64,000 bases of DNA from Cristatella mucedo (GCA_009760855.2 WPIO01000043.1:2563501-2627500); one strand, 5' to 3'; counted from the stretch's first letter, positions 31,829 to 43,944 are shown. Notes: generated from the letters alone by a model not told the origin. A program made the numbers and translations.

Positions 31829-32428
31829 GATACTCAAAGAGAATGCTAACAAGTTAGACAAACTGCTCGAATTGAGCGATTGCTCTCACAGCTATCTCGA
31901 AAAGTACTGATAGTCAAAAGTAGGCTATTAAAGCCTTCATAAAGCCGCGTCCAGTTGTGCAACGTGAAATGTGACCGAAACCTGCTTCCTGCAGCGTCTG
32001 CACACTGCATCAACCGAGCGCAGACTGCCGCCACATTCGAGCCTGCTTACTGCGATATCGGCAGTCATGTTGCACAGTGTTGATGACGGGCCTGTTTTCA
32101 AAGGTTTTATCTCACTCACTTTAGACCCAGCGAATGAAAAACAAAATCCTACCAACTTAATTATTAGGATTTTAAAAGGATGGCAGTGCGAAGATTGGAA
32201 AGCTGGCATCCCGAATCCGAGACTCACCTGCACCGCTTAGAACTAGAATGCAGCCAGCAAGCTATGGGAATCAAGAGTTCCCAGTGAACCACTTGTGCTC
32301 AATCTGTTTTAACATCGACGGTTGCGCCGCACTTTCAATCTTGCACCATTCGTTCACAAAGCGCACATACATATTATGAAGAAACGCTTTTACTGATTTG
32401 TATGAGCGCGTATCAAGTACCGCAGGGG

Positions 32429-32496
32429 TCACACGATCACACGATCCTACGACCGTGCGATCACACGATCTCGCGATCGCGTGATCTCACGATCGC
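32429..32496. repeat. cluster of CGATCACA/GATCGCG words
   Basis: Repeated ACACGATC and CGATC words in both orientations, including the palindrome GATCGCGATC-like core near 32470-32485. Confidence 0.7.
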
Positions 32497-32599
32497 AGTT
32501 CGTATGAGTTCTCATTTCCGTTGCACTCACGCTAACAGCTGCAGGCTAGCTCGTGGGCGGTAGAGCTGGTAATAAATACGGCTGCGGCAGTGGCAGCGG

Positions 32600-33190
32600 C
32601 TGGTAAACGAAATGCTCGCCGTACAGAAATTTGATCAAGGATGTCGGAAATTTCCTTTAACTTAGCGATAATAAAACGGAAGCACTGCGCATAGAAACGC
32701 ATCCCAAGCGAGTGGCTGGACAAGGAGAGTTTGCTCTTCAAATAGGTGATGCTGTAGTGCGACCGCCTCCGTGTGCTCGTAATTTTGGTTTCGTCTTCGA
32801 CAACTGCCTAAATTTTGAACGCTTTGTCAGGAAGACTGCTTCCACAGCAATCGCGCCAATCCTTATATCTGAGATTAGGACTTGTCTTCCACGGCAGCTT
32901 ACAACAAATTCAACTAGCTCCTTAGTTCTGTCTCGGCAAGATTAATGCAATTCCGTTTTGGCAGGGCAACCGAAAAAAACACTGGGCCGCAGCAGCTGGT
33001 GTTGAATGTGGCTGCGAGGCTAGTGAACAAATTCCAGAGGTTTGACCACGTGCCTCCTTTGCTGAAAGAGCTTGAATGCCGCCGGTTGATCGATGGATAC
33101 TGAGCAATGTTCGCACGCCGACGTACAATCCACCTCCACGGCTTGGCTTCTTCATACGTAGCTCTGGCTTATGACAAGAAAGTCTTACCA
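32600..33190 (+). mobile_element. LINE B, degraded plus-strand copy
   Basis: Follows LINE B coding order: the MSEISFNLAI-like segment, GDAVVRPPPCARNFGFVFDN (32739-32800), then KTAST and SSLVLSRQD. It then breaks into other frames, resuming with AARLVNKFQRFDHVPPLLKE (about 33008-33070). Non-functional. Confidence 0.7.
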
Positions 33191-33341
33191 GACTGAGATA
33201 TATTGCATCGGAGCTTAAGGTGTGCATGGGAATGTCGATACTTTCTCCAAGGACCACGGGATCAGTCAAGCCTTAGCAACTCGCGACATTCAGCTGTGCC
33301 AAACGCCAAACACTATTTCCTTCCCAGAGTCTCAGGTACCA

Positions 33342-33419
<78 letters not shown>
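33342..33419. repeat. (GGC)26 trinucleotide array
   Basis: About 78 bases of perfect GGC. Frames through it give poly-Gly, poly-Ala or poly-Arg with no supporting domain, so I treat it as a simple repeat. Confidence 0.95.
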
Positions 33420-33422
<3 letters not shown>

Positions 33423-34069
33423 CACCCACCATTGCCCGGCGTGCCCCACAACTGCACTTACTCGCGCGACCGGCATTAGGGGACCACTTTCTGTGCACGG
33501 CTCATATACAGCTCGGATCGTGACCCAGGTCAGACGTCGAAGCTTCTGAAACTGCAGGCCGTACAAGCACGCCGAGGCGAATACCATACGTTGGGTGGTA
33601 ACGCTTTACTTTACGAGTGTGTAACTTTTCTAATATCTATGCCAATCGGCCGCTAAACTGGACTTCGCATGTCAGCGACAAAGAAGGAGGTTGCGAAAAT
33701 TAAAGCGAGCGTGAAACAAGTGTCGGTCGGCGGCGGCGGCGGCGGCGCGGCGTGCGGAGCTTCGTGCGTCTGGCGGACCGCACGAGGAAGTGATAAAAAC
33801 GCGGTCGACCGCCTTACGAGCGCTGGGGGAACAATGAGCGCAGGCTACCGTGACCGCTTACTGAACGTGTTTATTTGGCCCAGGCCTGAGGCGTCGCTTC
33901 CTCGAGCGGCCGCACGCGTCGAGCTCCTATTGTCACGCCGCCGCGGGGCTTCGGGCGTCGGCCCGGCCCGCCGAGTTGCATCCGCATTGCGGACCGCAGC
34001 CGAGCGGGCGCTCGACCGCGTGGCACCGGGCAGCGGCGAGCCGCTGCCGGTGCCGCCTCCGCTTCTGCC
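33420..34069. other. GC-rich stretch without a supported gene
   Basis: A second short (CGG)n lies at 33728-33745. A 143-codon frame (33669-34100) is GC-driven and lacks any domain. Confidence 0.3.
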
Positions 34070-34224
34070 GTGCGGCATCTGTGCTTACGTCTGCCAATGA
34101 CCTAAACTAGCTGACGTCGTGCGATCGCAACGCGTCCGTCTGACGCAGAGCCCGAGCGTGCGGCATCTTTGCTAACGTCTGCCAACGACCTAAACTAGCT
34201 GACGTCGTGCGATCGCAACGCGTC
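34070..34224. repeat. 88-bp tandem duplication
   Basis: GTGCGGCATCT at 34070 and again at 34158, followed in both by ACGTCTGCCAA.GACC and TAAACTAGCTGACGTCGTGC. The second unit is cut by the start of LINE B homology at about 34225. Confidence 0.85.
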
Positions 34225-34987
34225 CATCTGACGAAGACTGCCTCTACAGCTAGCCATCACATCCGATCCCTATCCAAGATTAGAAGCTGTCTCCCACAGT
34301 GGCTTGTAAAATATTTAACTAGCTCTTTAGTTCTGTCTCGGCTTGATTATTGTAATTCCCTTTTGGCTGGGCTGCCAAAGAAAGCTATTATGCCACTACA
34401 GCGGACTATGAATATGGCTGCAAGGCTGGTCTTCAAGTCCCAGCGGTTTGAGCACGTGTCACCTTTGCTGGAAGAGCTAAGATGGTAGCCGGTTGAGCAA
34501 AGGATACAGAACAAAGTTCTTACGCTGACCCACAAGGCCCGCCACGGCTTAGCTCCTTCGTACCTAGCTGAACTGCTGCATCAGTTTCAGCCTGTTCGCG
34601 CCCTCAGGTCCTGTGTGGACAATAAATTAGCTTTCCCATTCCTCCGCTTAAAGACAGTTGGCGACAGAAGCTTTAGCTCTGCAGGTCCTAGACTGTGGAA
34701 CTCGCTTCCACAATTCTTACGCAACGACATCTACTCTCCGACTGCCGACTATGGCACATCTTTTTCAGCGGTCCTGAACTGCTACTTCTATGCTACTCAC
34801 TACCTCAACTGCTCTCCTAAATCTGCTATGCTTCCCACTTTCTCTTTGTTGCGTGAGACGAAGTCTGTTGGCTACCGAATGCGTACCGAAAGCCGCTTAG
34901 GCTGTGAGTGTGCTATACAAAACTCTCCTGCGTAGCACCTACATGGTCTTTATGACTTTGTGGAGTTACTGACGGAGATACATTAAA
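34225..34987 (+). mobile_element. LINE B, 5'-truncated plus-strand copy
   Basis: RT C-terminal coding from KTASTASHHIRSLSKIRS through SSLVLSRLDYCNSLLAGLPK (open to a TAG at 34486-34488), then HKARHGLAPSYLAELL in the next frames, and VGDRSFSSAGPRLWNSLPQF (34654-34713). It is followed by the 3' UTR (TTGGCTACCGAATGCG) and the terminal TTTATGACTTTGTGGAGTTA segment. Breaks make it non-functional. Confidence 0.85.
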
Positions 34988-35042
34988 AAGAGCCCGAGCG
35001 GCGATTGCGCTTCAGAGGAAGCGCAGGAAACGGTAAAAACCA

Positions 35043-35093
35043 GGCGGCGGGGGAGGCGGCGGGGGAGGCGGCGGGGGAGGCGGCGGTGGCGTC
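35043..35093. repeat. 12-mer GGCGGCGGGGGA minisatellite
   Basis: Three to four perfect units. The G runs meet the simple pattern for G-quadruplex formation. Confidence 0.85.
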
Positions 35094-35785
35094 ACGCAAG
35101 TTCGGCGCGCGACGCCACCGCTCGAGCGCGGGCCGCGCGCGCTGGTCGGGCCCAGCGGCGCTCGCCCCGACCCAGTCAAGCTGAACGTATTCGATTGCCG
35201 GGGTCGCGGGCTCGAGCGCCGCGGTATACGTGAAGAGACCGAGTACGGATTAAGTTTTCACTTGGTGCCACCCAAATGAATTGCATGTACATTTTTCATA
35301 TTTACAATCGGTCGCGACGCCGCGTTCGCCGCAGCGTCAGCGGTCGTGCGAGCCCTCCTCTTCGCCTGCGAAGGCCGCGAGGCGCCGACTTCGACGCGCG
35401 CCTGAATAACCGTCGAGTCTCTTACGCAGGCCTGAACGGCGCGAAAGCACGAATGAGCCGAGCTGTTTTACTCGAGGGGCTCCGCGCACGCCGACGCCGC
35501 CGCCGCCGCCGCCGGGCCTCTCGCTCTTACGACCCACGCCCTCCCTCGCACCGAGTCTGCGTAAGCTGGCGAGCGACGCCGGTCGGAGGCAAACTATCGT
35601 CGCATCCAGCTCGGAATTGCAGCCTCGACGCGACACGAAAGTGCGGCGCGCTGGGGACATATCGATGCGCGCGGCTGTGTACATAAGTTAGCAAGTCTTG
35701 CCGTAAACAGGGAGCCTCGGTGTGCACCGAATCGCTCGTTCCTCGGAGAGAGCTGACAGCAGACCGCAAAGCTACGTAAAAATGA

Positions 35786-35817
35786 GCTCCGGCCGAGTGC
35801 TGGCAGTCGGCCGGAGC
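35786..35817. repeat. hairpin related to the intron array
   Basis: GCTCCGGCCGA (35786-35796) pairs with TCGGCCGGAGC (35807-35817) over a 10-base loop. The stretch CCGGCCGAGTGCTGGC is the reverse complement of the GCCAGCACTCGGCCGG core of the hairpin array in ankyrin intron 2. Confidence 0.75.
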
Positions 35818-36060
35818 CAGCGCTGCCTCCCTCGCGAGGCGGAAACCTGAATCGGGAGCTATCGTACTGCTAGGCAAGCTCGCTGCGACCGAACAAAGTA
35901 ACCCTAAAGTCGTCGGGCTCGAGGAACATTTATCCAAATTTGTCGATCGACCAAAGCGTCAATTTGCTGCGGGATTCTTAAAAGGCTTGCACACTTGGCT
36001 TCTTTCTTCGCAGCCTTACCGAACGGCCACATCGGCGGCGGCAGAAGCAGATTAACGAGT

Positions 36061-36136
36061 CAGCAAACGTAAAGCGCCTAGAAAAAGTTGAGTTCTCCAA
36101 GGGCGCTTTATCGAGTGCATTATTGTATTATATTAT
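36061..36136 (+). mobile_element. LINE A 3' tail fragment (+)
   Basis: Only the last bases: GTAAAGCGCCTAGAAAAAG, GGGCGCTTTATCGAGTGCAT and an ATT-rich tail. Confidence 0.75.
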
Positions 36137-36429
36137 AGCGACGGCTGCCCTGGAACGACTGGACTATGCTAGAGGGGTCGCAGAAACGGCGGCGTGCTAG
36201 ATCAGCCAGATTGCGATGACCGAGTTACAGATCGTGGTTCCTGAATTATAATGGCCGGAAAGGGGCCACGTGAAAAGACGTGGCGCTTTTCGGCAAGGAA
36301 GCCGAAGCTGTGTAATATTCTGACAGTTAGCCGTGCTCTAGGCTGGAGTCTTGCTCGTGCCGTCGAGTTTCGGGCTCCTCGGACGAACGCGCAAGTTATT
36401 GCGCGCGCTACGCTACGGCCGGTTGCGGG
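36137..36429. other. spacer between two opposing LINE A tails
   Basis: No gene recognised. Confidence 0.3.
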
Positions 36430-36523
36430 CAGATAATAAGAATAATAATAATAATACACTTGATAAAGCGCCCTCAGAGAACTTAATCTCTTTCTAGGCG
36501 CTTTACATTTGCTGCAAAGGGAA
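36430..36523 (-). mobile_element. LINE A 3' tail fragment (-)
   Basis: (AAT)n, then ACTTGATAAAGCGCCCTCAG, AATCTCTTTCTAGGCGCTTT and TTTGCTGCAAAGGGAA. A severely 5'-truncated minus-strand copy, facing the plus-strand tail at 36061. Confidence 0.8.
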
Positions 36524-36879
36524 GGCAGAGCCTGCAACCCCTTTGGTCGCCGACGTACAGACTCGTCCATGCGACGGACGCGGACTTGTTAGCTTAAGGT
36601 TTGGGCGCCGTACGTTGCTGCTGACGCGCTCCGCTGCTGTGGGCATACATGCCTCGTCTCGTCGGCGGCGCGCCTGCAATGAGGAGCGGGCTGGCGACCC
36701 AGTTCTGTCCTGTACGCGGAAGCCGCTGCCGCACGTGTGTAGCATTTGGTGTCGGAAGCGTTTGAGTAATTTCTGAGGATCCTTCGCAATCGTCGTCTTC
36801 TAGACTTGCTGCTCGTAACTGTATCGCTGATCATTTCACCTGAGAAAAAATCTTTCTTAATTCTCTTTATTCGGTAACG
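36524..36879. other. unannotated stretch
   Basis: No gene or repeat recognised. Confidence 0.3.
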
Positions 36880-37330
36880 TAGTGCCATTTTAGCTGGGCT
36901 ACTGAAAAAGCCATTATGCCGCTGCAGCCGATGACAAATGCGGCTGCGAGGCTTATCTAAGATGCCACGTGTTTAGCCATGTGCTCGATTGCTGAAGGAG
37001 ATGCTATGACTAAACGCAGTTGGTCAGCGGATGCAAATTCTTTACACGGACCAGTAAGGCCAGCCAAAGCTTGGCGGCTTCGTACGTAGTGGAACTGCTG
37101 CCGCAGTTTCAGCCTTCCTGGGTCCTCTGGGTGCTATGTGGACAAAAATTGGATTTTCTATTCCTTTACTTAAAGACCGTTGGCGACAGAAGCTTTTGCC
37201 CTGCATGCCCTTGACTGCAAAATTAACTTCCGAAGGTCTTACGCAACGGCGATAAAATTCTCCTGCAGCCGACCGCGGCACATCCTTTCCAGCCAGCTGA
37301 GCTGTGGATCATCTGCTGATTCGACAACAT
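36880..37330 (+). mobile_element. LINE B, degraded plus-strand fragment
   Basis: Order matches LINE B: the AGLLKKPLCRCSR-like segment (near 36893), HKARHGLAPSY-like (about 37050-37090), and a PFLYLKTVGDRSF-like segment (about 37160-37195). Heavily mutated. Confidence 0.6.
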
Positions 37331-37379
37331 TGCGGAAGCACTTTAGACCATCGTCAGCCCTCAGCTCCTCCAGACCTGG

Positions 37380-37865
<486 letters not shown>

Positions 37866-37914
37866 AAGTTAGTAACTCAATTTATGTTCCTTGAATACCG
37901 CAGGCGATGATGAG

Positions 37915-38075
37915 ACGTGATCACTCACTAGTTAAGGTAGTTGCTTTTCACGATCTCGGCACCGAGGTTCTAAGTTCGGTTCTGTGATAAGCAGTTTTGT
38001 ATTGCCGCTGCAAGGGGTGGTGATAGCCGTAAAGGCTCTTCTGTCGCTATACAAAAGAGGTTGTTAAATCAGCGA
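37915..38075 (+). mobile_element. SINE 1 (plus strand)
   Basis: Head with ACTAGTTAAGGTAGTTGC, a degraded box B (AAGTTCGGTTCTGTG), then the body with TATTGCCGCTGCAAGG, GGTGATAGCCG and the TTGTTAAATCAGCGAG end. Confidence 0.75.
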
Positions 38076-38429
38076 GTATTTAGTTTTCATTTTTTATCTA
38101 GAAGCATGCATCTTTATGTCTGCTCTTTGCAAGCTTTCCTTCGCACACGATTGACAGCATGCTTCTAGCCTGTGGTGCGACGGATCGTTGGCTAAGAGTG
38201 TCTTCTCTAGGCTTTCCTAAAAATGCTGCATCGCTCATCATTAGCTCACGGACTTTGCCTATCTTGCAGCTTGTCGTGAAGCACGCAGACAGACATTCAG
38301 TTCTCAAAGGGCACTAGAAACATACTTGTTGCAATTGCTACTATCATGGATTACTCACGATGTGCTGGATTCGTGTGTCAAATTAAATGTTTGTCAAATA
38401 TTCAAGTCTCCTCAGATGAAGTCCACCAC
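38076..38429. other. unannotated stretch
   Basis: No gene or repeat recognised. Confidence 0.3.
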
Positions 38430-38560
38430 GGAACATCTTTTCGAGCCGCCCCACGCTGCTACTCGCAAGGTACTTGCTTCTTGGCTTGCGCTTCTGACTA
38501 TCACCGTGTATGCTTCTTGCTTTTTCTTGCTTTATCCGTGAAATGAAGTCTGCTGGCTAC
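38430..38560 (+). mobile_element. LINE B 3' fragment, weak
   Basis: CATCTTTTCGAGCCG... through GAAATGAAGTCTGCTGGCTAC matches the LINE B segment before the TTGGCTACCGAATGCG motif. Confidence 0.45.
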
Positions 38561-39119
38561 GGGGGTGCAGAAATCCGTCTCAAAAGGCTCAAAGTCTTTC
38601 ATGCGTACCATCTTTAGTCGTACAGTAAGACTTCGACATAGACCGGTACTGCTACTCAAATCCTCGACTGTCGTCGCGACTAGGATTGACGGAGACCTTA
38701 AGTCTTGTACTGAACGAATGGCGGATGTATGCGGAGTAAAGTTCTAATGCAGCTCGCTGCTACTTTGCCGTCTTCATATGCCTTTTTCGGCTAGCTGCCT
38801 GGGTTAGGGAGTCGTGGTAGAAAGACTGAAAGGCTGGAAGCGGAGGCTGTGCGACAGACACGGTGATTCCCGGCCGACAGCAGAAACGGGTTACGAAATG
38901 TACTTGCAAGCGAGAAGGCAGAGGTCGCAAACCGTCGCATCTGATTAATACTGAAGTCAAGTCGAGTGACGTCGTTCTGAGTAATTTCTTCGGACTGAAA
39001 ATGACAATCTCCGAACACTCGAGATTTGGCTGGGCGCGACAGTCCAAAGGTCAAGCATTTGACAGCAGACGTCATTTCGCTCGCAAGGAATTTGGTTGCT
39101 ACAGCATGCTGGTGGAAGG
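38561..39119. other. unannotated stretch
   Basis: No gene recognised; short frames on both strands only. Confidence 0.3.
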
Positions 39120-39255
39120 GTGAGACAGCCTTTAGCTCCCAGCTCTAGTAGCACCGACCTTGCTACAGTACAGTCATAGACCTTTTTGAGGTCTCCTATG
39201 ACAAGGATAACACCTTCTAATGTTACAGGAATAGTAACAATATAACACATTTGCA
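39120..39255 (-). mobile_element. diverged RT motif A fragment
   Basis: The minus strand encodes ILVIGDLKKVYDCTVARSVL, alignable to RT motif A of LINE A (LLVLLDLSAAFDTIDHKVLL). Isolated and short. Confidence 0.45.
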
Positions 39256-39269
39256 TAGCAGCCACAGAT

Positions 39270-39815
<546 letters not shown>

Positions 39816-39894
39816 ATAAAAAGAGCGTCTCTGCTGTGATAGGAAATTCCAGCCATGTTTGCATGCTAGCACGCCGATCTCTGGTGCTACGACC

Positions 39895-39990
39895 TACATT
39901 TTGTAGTGCCCACTTCGAGCGGTGAGGATAGCCTTTAAGGCTTTAATGCCGCTATTTACAAATAGGACTGTTAAATCAGCTAAGCTTGCA
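39895..39990 (+). mobile_element. SINE 1, partial body
   Basis: GTGAGGATAGCCTTTAAGGC, TAATGCCGCTATT and GACTGTTAAATCAGCTAAG match the SINE 1 3' half; the head is degraded. Confidence 0.65.
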
Positions 39991-40500
39991 AGATTTCTTT
40001 TTTTACTTCACCGAATCACCGTCGTCAAGAGGTATTTTACTTGCACTTCATGACCCAGGCCATTGGTTTGAGCTCAGCAGCAGGCATTTTTCCTTGGCTG
40101 CTACATTTGGAAGCGACAGCGTAGGCGTTGTGAAGTCGGAAGTGATGACTGTGCCTCCGGCGGCGTCAGATCTAGGGAGTCTCACGGAGGCAAAAGGTGA
40201 TTTTATAGGCAGTACTAGAGAGTTATTGTTTATTCCTCTCAGTTTTATATGTACAAACAGCTTCTTGAACATTTGAATATTTGTACATTAACCAGTGGAG
40301 CTCTGCAATTGCTGGGTCGTGGGTGCTAGCCGAGACTTGAGCTTCAGGAATAGGGATCACACGGCTTCCGAGTAGGAGACCATGCCGTCCGAAAAGTAAA
40401 GCCGCCGCAAAGCCGTATGTTCCGGGGCGAAATGCCGAGGTCCGATGGGCGGACTTCATTATTTGCAACGTTAGCTTCATGATCTGCTTCATTATTATCA
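39991..40500. other. unannotated stretch
   Basis: No gene or repeat recognised. Confidence 0.3.
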
Positions 40501-41520
40501 ACACCCTCGCTGCTTGTATTGATGACATCAGCACATGGATGGTAGCTAATTTTCTTAAATTGAAAGATGCTAAAACTAACTTACTAGATATGGAAAAACC
40601 AAGTTTTATTCAGCAGTGATAAGGCTAGCGCTCAAATTCGGCTCGACCAGCATATCTCCTGTTGAATGTGCAAAAAATCTAGGCGTCATGTTCCAAAGTG
40701 ACCTTTCATTTGACGACCACATCAGCTCCACCATCAAGTCTGCCTACTTTCAGCTACACATCATTGCTAAAATTCAGGCTTGTTTCGACAGGGATACCAC
40801 ATCTAAGTTGGTCCATGCATTTTTGACATCCCGTCTTGACTTCTGTACCTCACTGCTTGCTGGCGTACCAGCATGTGCAATCAGGCGCATACAGCTGGCA
40901 CAAAACTTTGCAGCTAGGCTTGTCTGTCGTGAGCGTCGCAGTTGTCACATCACACCACTTCTCGCCGACCTGCACTTGCTACCACTACAGCAGTGTATAG
41001 AATTCAAAGTTTCGTCGCTCACTTTTAGGTCTCTTTTTTCTTTGACTCCAGCTTACCTATCAGATCTACTGCTCCACCAGGCTAAGCATCGTACTACCCA
41101 TTTTTCGGAATCTAACTGTTTACTTATACCTCGTAAAAACCTCAAATCCTTTGGAGACCATGCCTTTAGTTTGCATGCTCCCAAAGCCTGAAACTCACTC
41201 CTGACTTGTGTCACGACATTCCCTAACCCTGACTTGACTACATTTAAAAAGAAATTAAAAACGCACCTATTTATGACAGTATTTCGTGGGTCCCTCCTAT
41301 TCGTCCTTGATGCGCTTATGCGTGCTGACAGTGTGCATGCTGTCACGAACCGCACTTGCATGCTGACCCTGTGCATGTCACCCCTTATCATGTCATTATT
41401 TTTGTTCATCAAGCATGCTACCACTAACCATCCGATTGCGTTTCATTTGTAGCCAATGGAAAGCGCTAAGAAAGAGATTGAGTTCTCTGAGGATGCTTTA
41501 TCAAATGTATCGTTATTGTT
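40501..41520 (+). mobile_element. LINE A, 5'-truncated copy
   Basis: Starts at codons for LAACIDDI and has an open frame from about 40616 to 41189 (191 codons) covering ISPVECAKNLGVMFQSD, SRLDFC, LADLH and FGDHAF. Then stops follow, with the 3' UTR and a mutated stem-loop (about 41456-41510). More diverged than the copies at 1.7 and 20 kb. Confidence 0.8.
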
Positions 41521-41689
41521 ATCTGACCACCAGCTGCAGAGGGCGCCAATAAAGAAGGGCCTTACTTAACATTGCCGTTCGGTAGCCACTGGTCAGGAGA
41601 GATTGGTCTACGGCCGCGTATTTCTCGACCTTTTTCCGAGACGCCACCAACGGGTATCCACGATGCCATCAAACGGCACCGTCGCGGAC

Positions 41690-42050
41690 TTTGGGGCCAT
41701 GAGAACAAGAGGTGAAATCTCCAAGGGATTTACCATTCGAGTGAGGTGTAGCCATTCGATTTAATTCAGAGAAGTAGGTGCAACGGCGCCGACCTCGGTA
41801 AGGGAGTAGATCTGATAGATAGGCTGGAGCTAAATAATGAAGGGACCTAAAACGTGAGTGACTGAACCTTGGAGTCGAAATGATGCTTGACTGGAAACCC
41901 ATGCAGGTCAACAGGAAGTGGTGCCATGTGGCAAATGCGACGCTGACAAGAGAGGAGCCCAACTGCAGTTGGCTTAGGCAGTGGAGCTGATTTGAGCTCA
42001 AAGCAACGGAGTCTTCAGTGCACGTCACTGCTGCTTTGGAGTGCCTGTAG
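41690..42050 (-). mobile_element. old LINE A-like fragment
   Basis: The minus strand encodes QLQLGSSLVSVAFATWHHF and FRSLHYLAPAYLSDLLPY, alignable to LINE A RT C-terminal sequence with frame changes. Confidence 0.6.
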
Positions 42051-42067
42051 CTATCCCCGGCTTTCAA

Positions 42068-42107
42068 ATAAACTTGTCAGATAGACTTGTCTATCTGACA
42101 AGTTTAT
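42068..42107. repeat. perfect 18-bp inverted repeat with 4-base loop
   Basis: ATAAACTTGTCAGATAGA (42068-42085), loop CTTG, then the exact reverse complement (42090-42107). Followed at once by TCTGACAACTTG, a partial third copy of the arm. Confidence 0.97.
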
Positions 42108-42199
42108 CTGACAACTTGTAATAGATACGCACTTTTTACGATAACGTGAGTGCACTCCTCGTTGCTTCCGTGTTCAGCTGCTGGCGGCATATCTGCGTG

Positions 42200-42895
42200 C
42201 ATCAGCACTGCACCTGCAAGCTGACTCCTGCTCGCTCACTGCTTTCCGATCATCCGGCCTGTGCCATCAGGCAGTTACAGTTGGTGCAAAACTCTGCAGC
42301 AAGGCTGGCCTGTCGCGAGCGTCGTAGTTACGTCATCGCACCACTTCTTGCCCACCCGTACGAGCTCCAAGTCAAGCAGCGCATTGACTTCCCAAGATTC
42401 TTTCACTCACCGTTAGGTCCGCTCATTCTTTAGCTCCAGCCTACCCGTAGAACTACTCCCCACCCGGCTAGGCATCGCACTGTCTGCATTTTTTAATTAA
42501 ATTGCTTTGCACCTCGTTAGAGCCTCAAGTCCTTTGGAGATCGCATCTTTAGTTCATACGCTCCAAAAGCTTAGAACTCACGCCCGACTGACGGCACGGC
42601 ATCTCCAGACTCGACATTTAAAAAAAACCTAAAAGCGCACCTATTTATAACAGCATTTAGTGAGTCCAGACGATTCGTCCTTTGTCTGCTTATGCGAGAT
42701 GGCACCATGCATGCAGCGGCAAACTTTATATGCATGCTGATCCTGAGCATGTCACCTGTAACCTCCTTATGCTTGCTGACATTGAGCATACAACTACAAA
42801 CATCATGCAGTACCATTTTACGGCATATGTAAAGTGCCTAGATAGAGGTTGAGTTCTCTGGGGGTGCTAAACGAATTTTTTATTGTTATAACTAA
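42200..42895 (+). mobile_element. old LINE A-like copy (+)
   Basis: Encodes CAIRQLQLVQNSAARLACRE (42258-42320) and continues in changing frames to the 3' UTR and a degraded stem-loop (AAAGTGCCTAGATAGAGGTT near 42830), with an ATT-rich end. Confidence 0.7.
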
Positions 42896-43719
42896 TACAA
42901 GGGGCGATGCAAGGTTCGGGCGTCGCCAGCATTCGCCGCCGGGCGGCTGAAACTAGCACTGCTACGAGCGCTTTTTTGCGGCCTAGTTCTGCACGAAGCC
43001 ACACACCTCGCTGGCAACAATTTCGCCTGGCGGTTAGCTCCGCGTCCTACCCCTCTCCACCAAACAAACACCTCACTGTTCACCGCTTAGCCTACCACCA
43101 GTCATGCCGGGGCGTAATTCGCAGCGAGCGAGCCAGGTCAACCGAATCGGCGTCTGCGGCAAGCGCGTCAGACTGCAAGCCTGAGGAATCAGACCGCCGA
43201 AGCCGGCGAAGGACGGAGGCTAGCGGTGAGCAGACAATTGCACCGGCAGTCGATCCGAATGCGAGAATTCAGTGAAGGTCAAAGGTGAAAGGTGCACATT
43301 CAGTGAAGGTGCTGCTTTGGGTTCCTTCGTCTTTCCAACTGAAGTTGCCCTCCGTTACGAACGCGCCCGTCTGCCAAGAGCCGACTCGGCGCCGCCGCGG
43401 CGGCGGTTAAGTTTCGGAGTATTTCGAATGGCGCTGCTGGGCTTCCACGCGCAGCGTCGCAACCTGCTCGCACTGACCGATGGGGATTTTCTTGCGTCAC
43501 GTACTAGAGCGTTACTTTGCACGCAAGCGGCGGCGGCGCAGGATTGCCGCGAGCCTTGACAGAGAAACACGTATACGCGAACCTCGGTAGGTGAGCCGCG
43601 GGTTCGTAAACAAGGAAGTCACTGCCCGTGAAAATCAACCAATGGCTAAGCACCCCGTCTGGCGGTTGGCTATGACGTCAGGCCAACTTTCACTAGCTGC
43701 AGCTACAGCGATAGTATGA
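42896..43719. other. GC-rich stretch without a supported gene
   Basis: Two adjacent frames (42907-43275 and 43272-43559) are open but have no domain and the second lacks an ATG start. I do not call them. Confidence 0.3.
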
Positions 43720-43835
43720 GTGATATAAAAACTATAAAGATTCAACACATGACCTTGGCAATAAACTATCGTCTAATCGCGGATAATAGTTATCCGCCAC
43801 GATCCAGATGATTTAGCTGGCGCCGCCGTTTCACT
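43720..43835 (+). repeat. family D dispersed repeat, end fragment
   Basis: AATAAACTATCGTCTAATCG, GATCCAGATGATTTAGCTGG and CGCCGCCGTTTCA align to the end of family D at 29035-29105. Confidence 0.65.
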
Positions 43836-43944
43836 GATAATACGCCCACCTAGCGAACGTCTGGCAGATGGGGGAGTCAGTATACTGTGAGCGTTATTTC
43901 TCTTCTCTCCGTGATCACCATCCTCGCGTCTTCATCATCGCGCC

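Larger units (their letters stand above)
31266..32599. other. unannotated stretch with microsatellite
   Basis: Contains a (TG)n microsatellite (31751-31820) flanked by (TA)n, and a cluster of CGATCACA-type words (32429-32496). No gene recognised. Confidence 0.4.
34988..36060. other. GC-rich stretch without a supported gene
   Basis: Contains a GGCGGCGGGGGA minisatellite and an isolated hairpin (listed separately). Frames up to 136 codons open on both strands by composition. Confidence 0.35.

Noticed and set aside
33203-33587. Poly-Gly, poly-Ala and poly-Arg proteins
   Set aside because: Products of the (GGC)26 tract with no supporting flanking domain.
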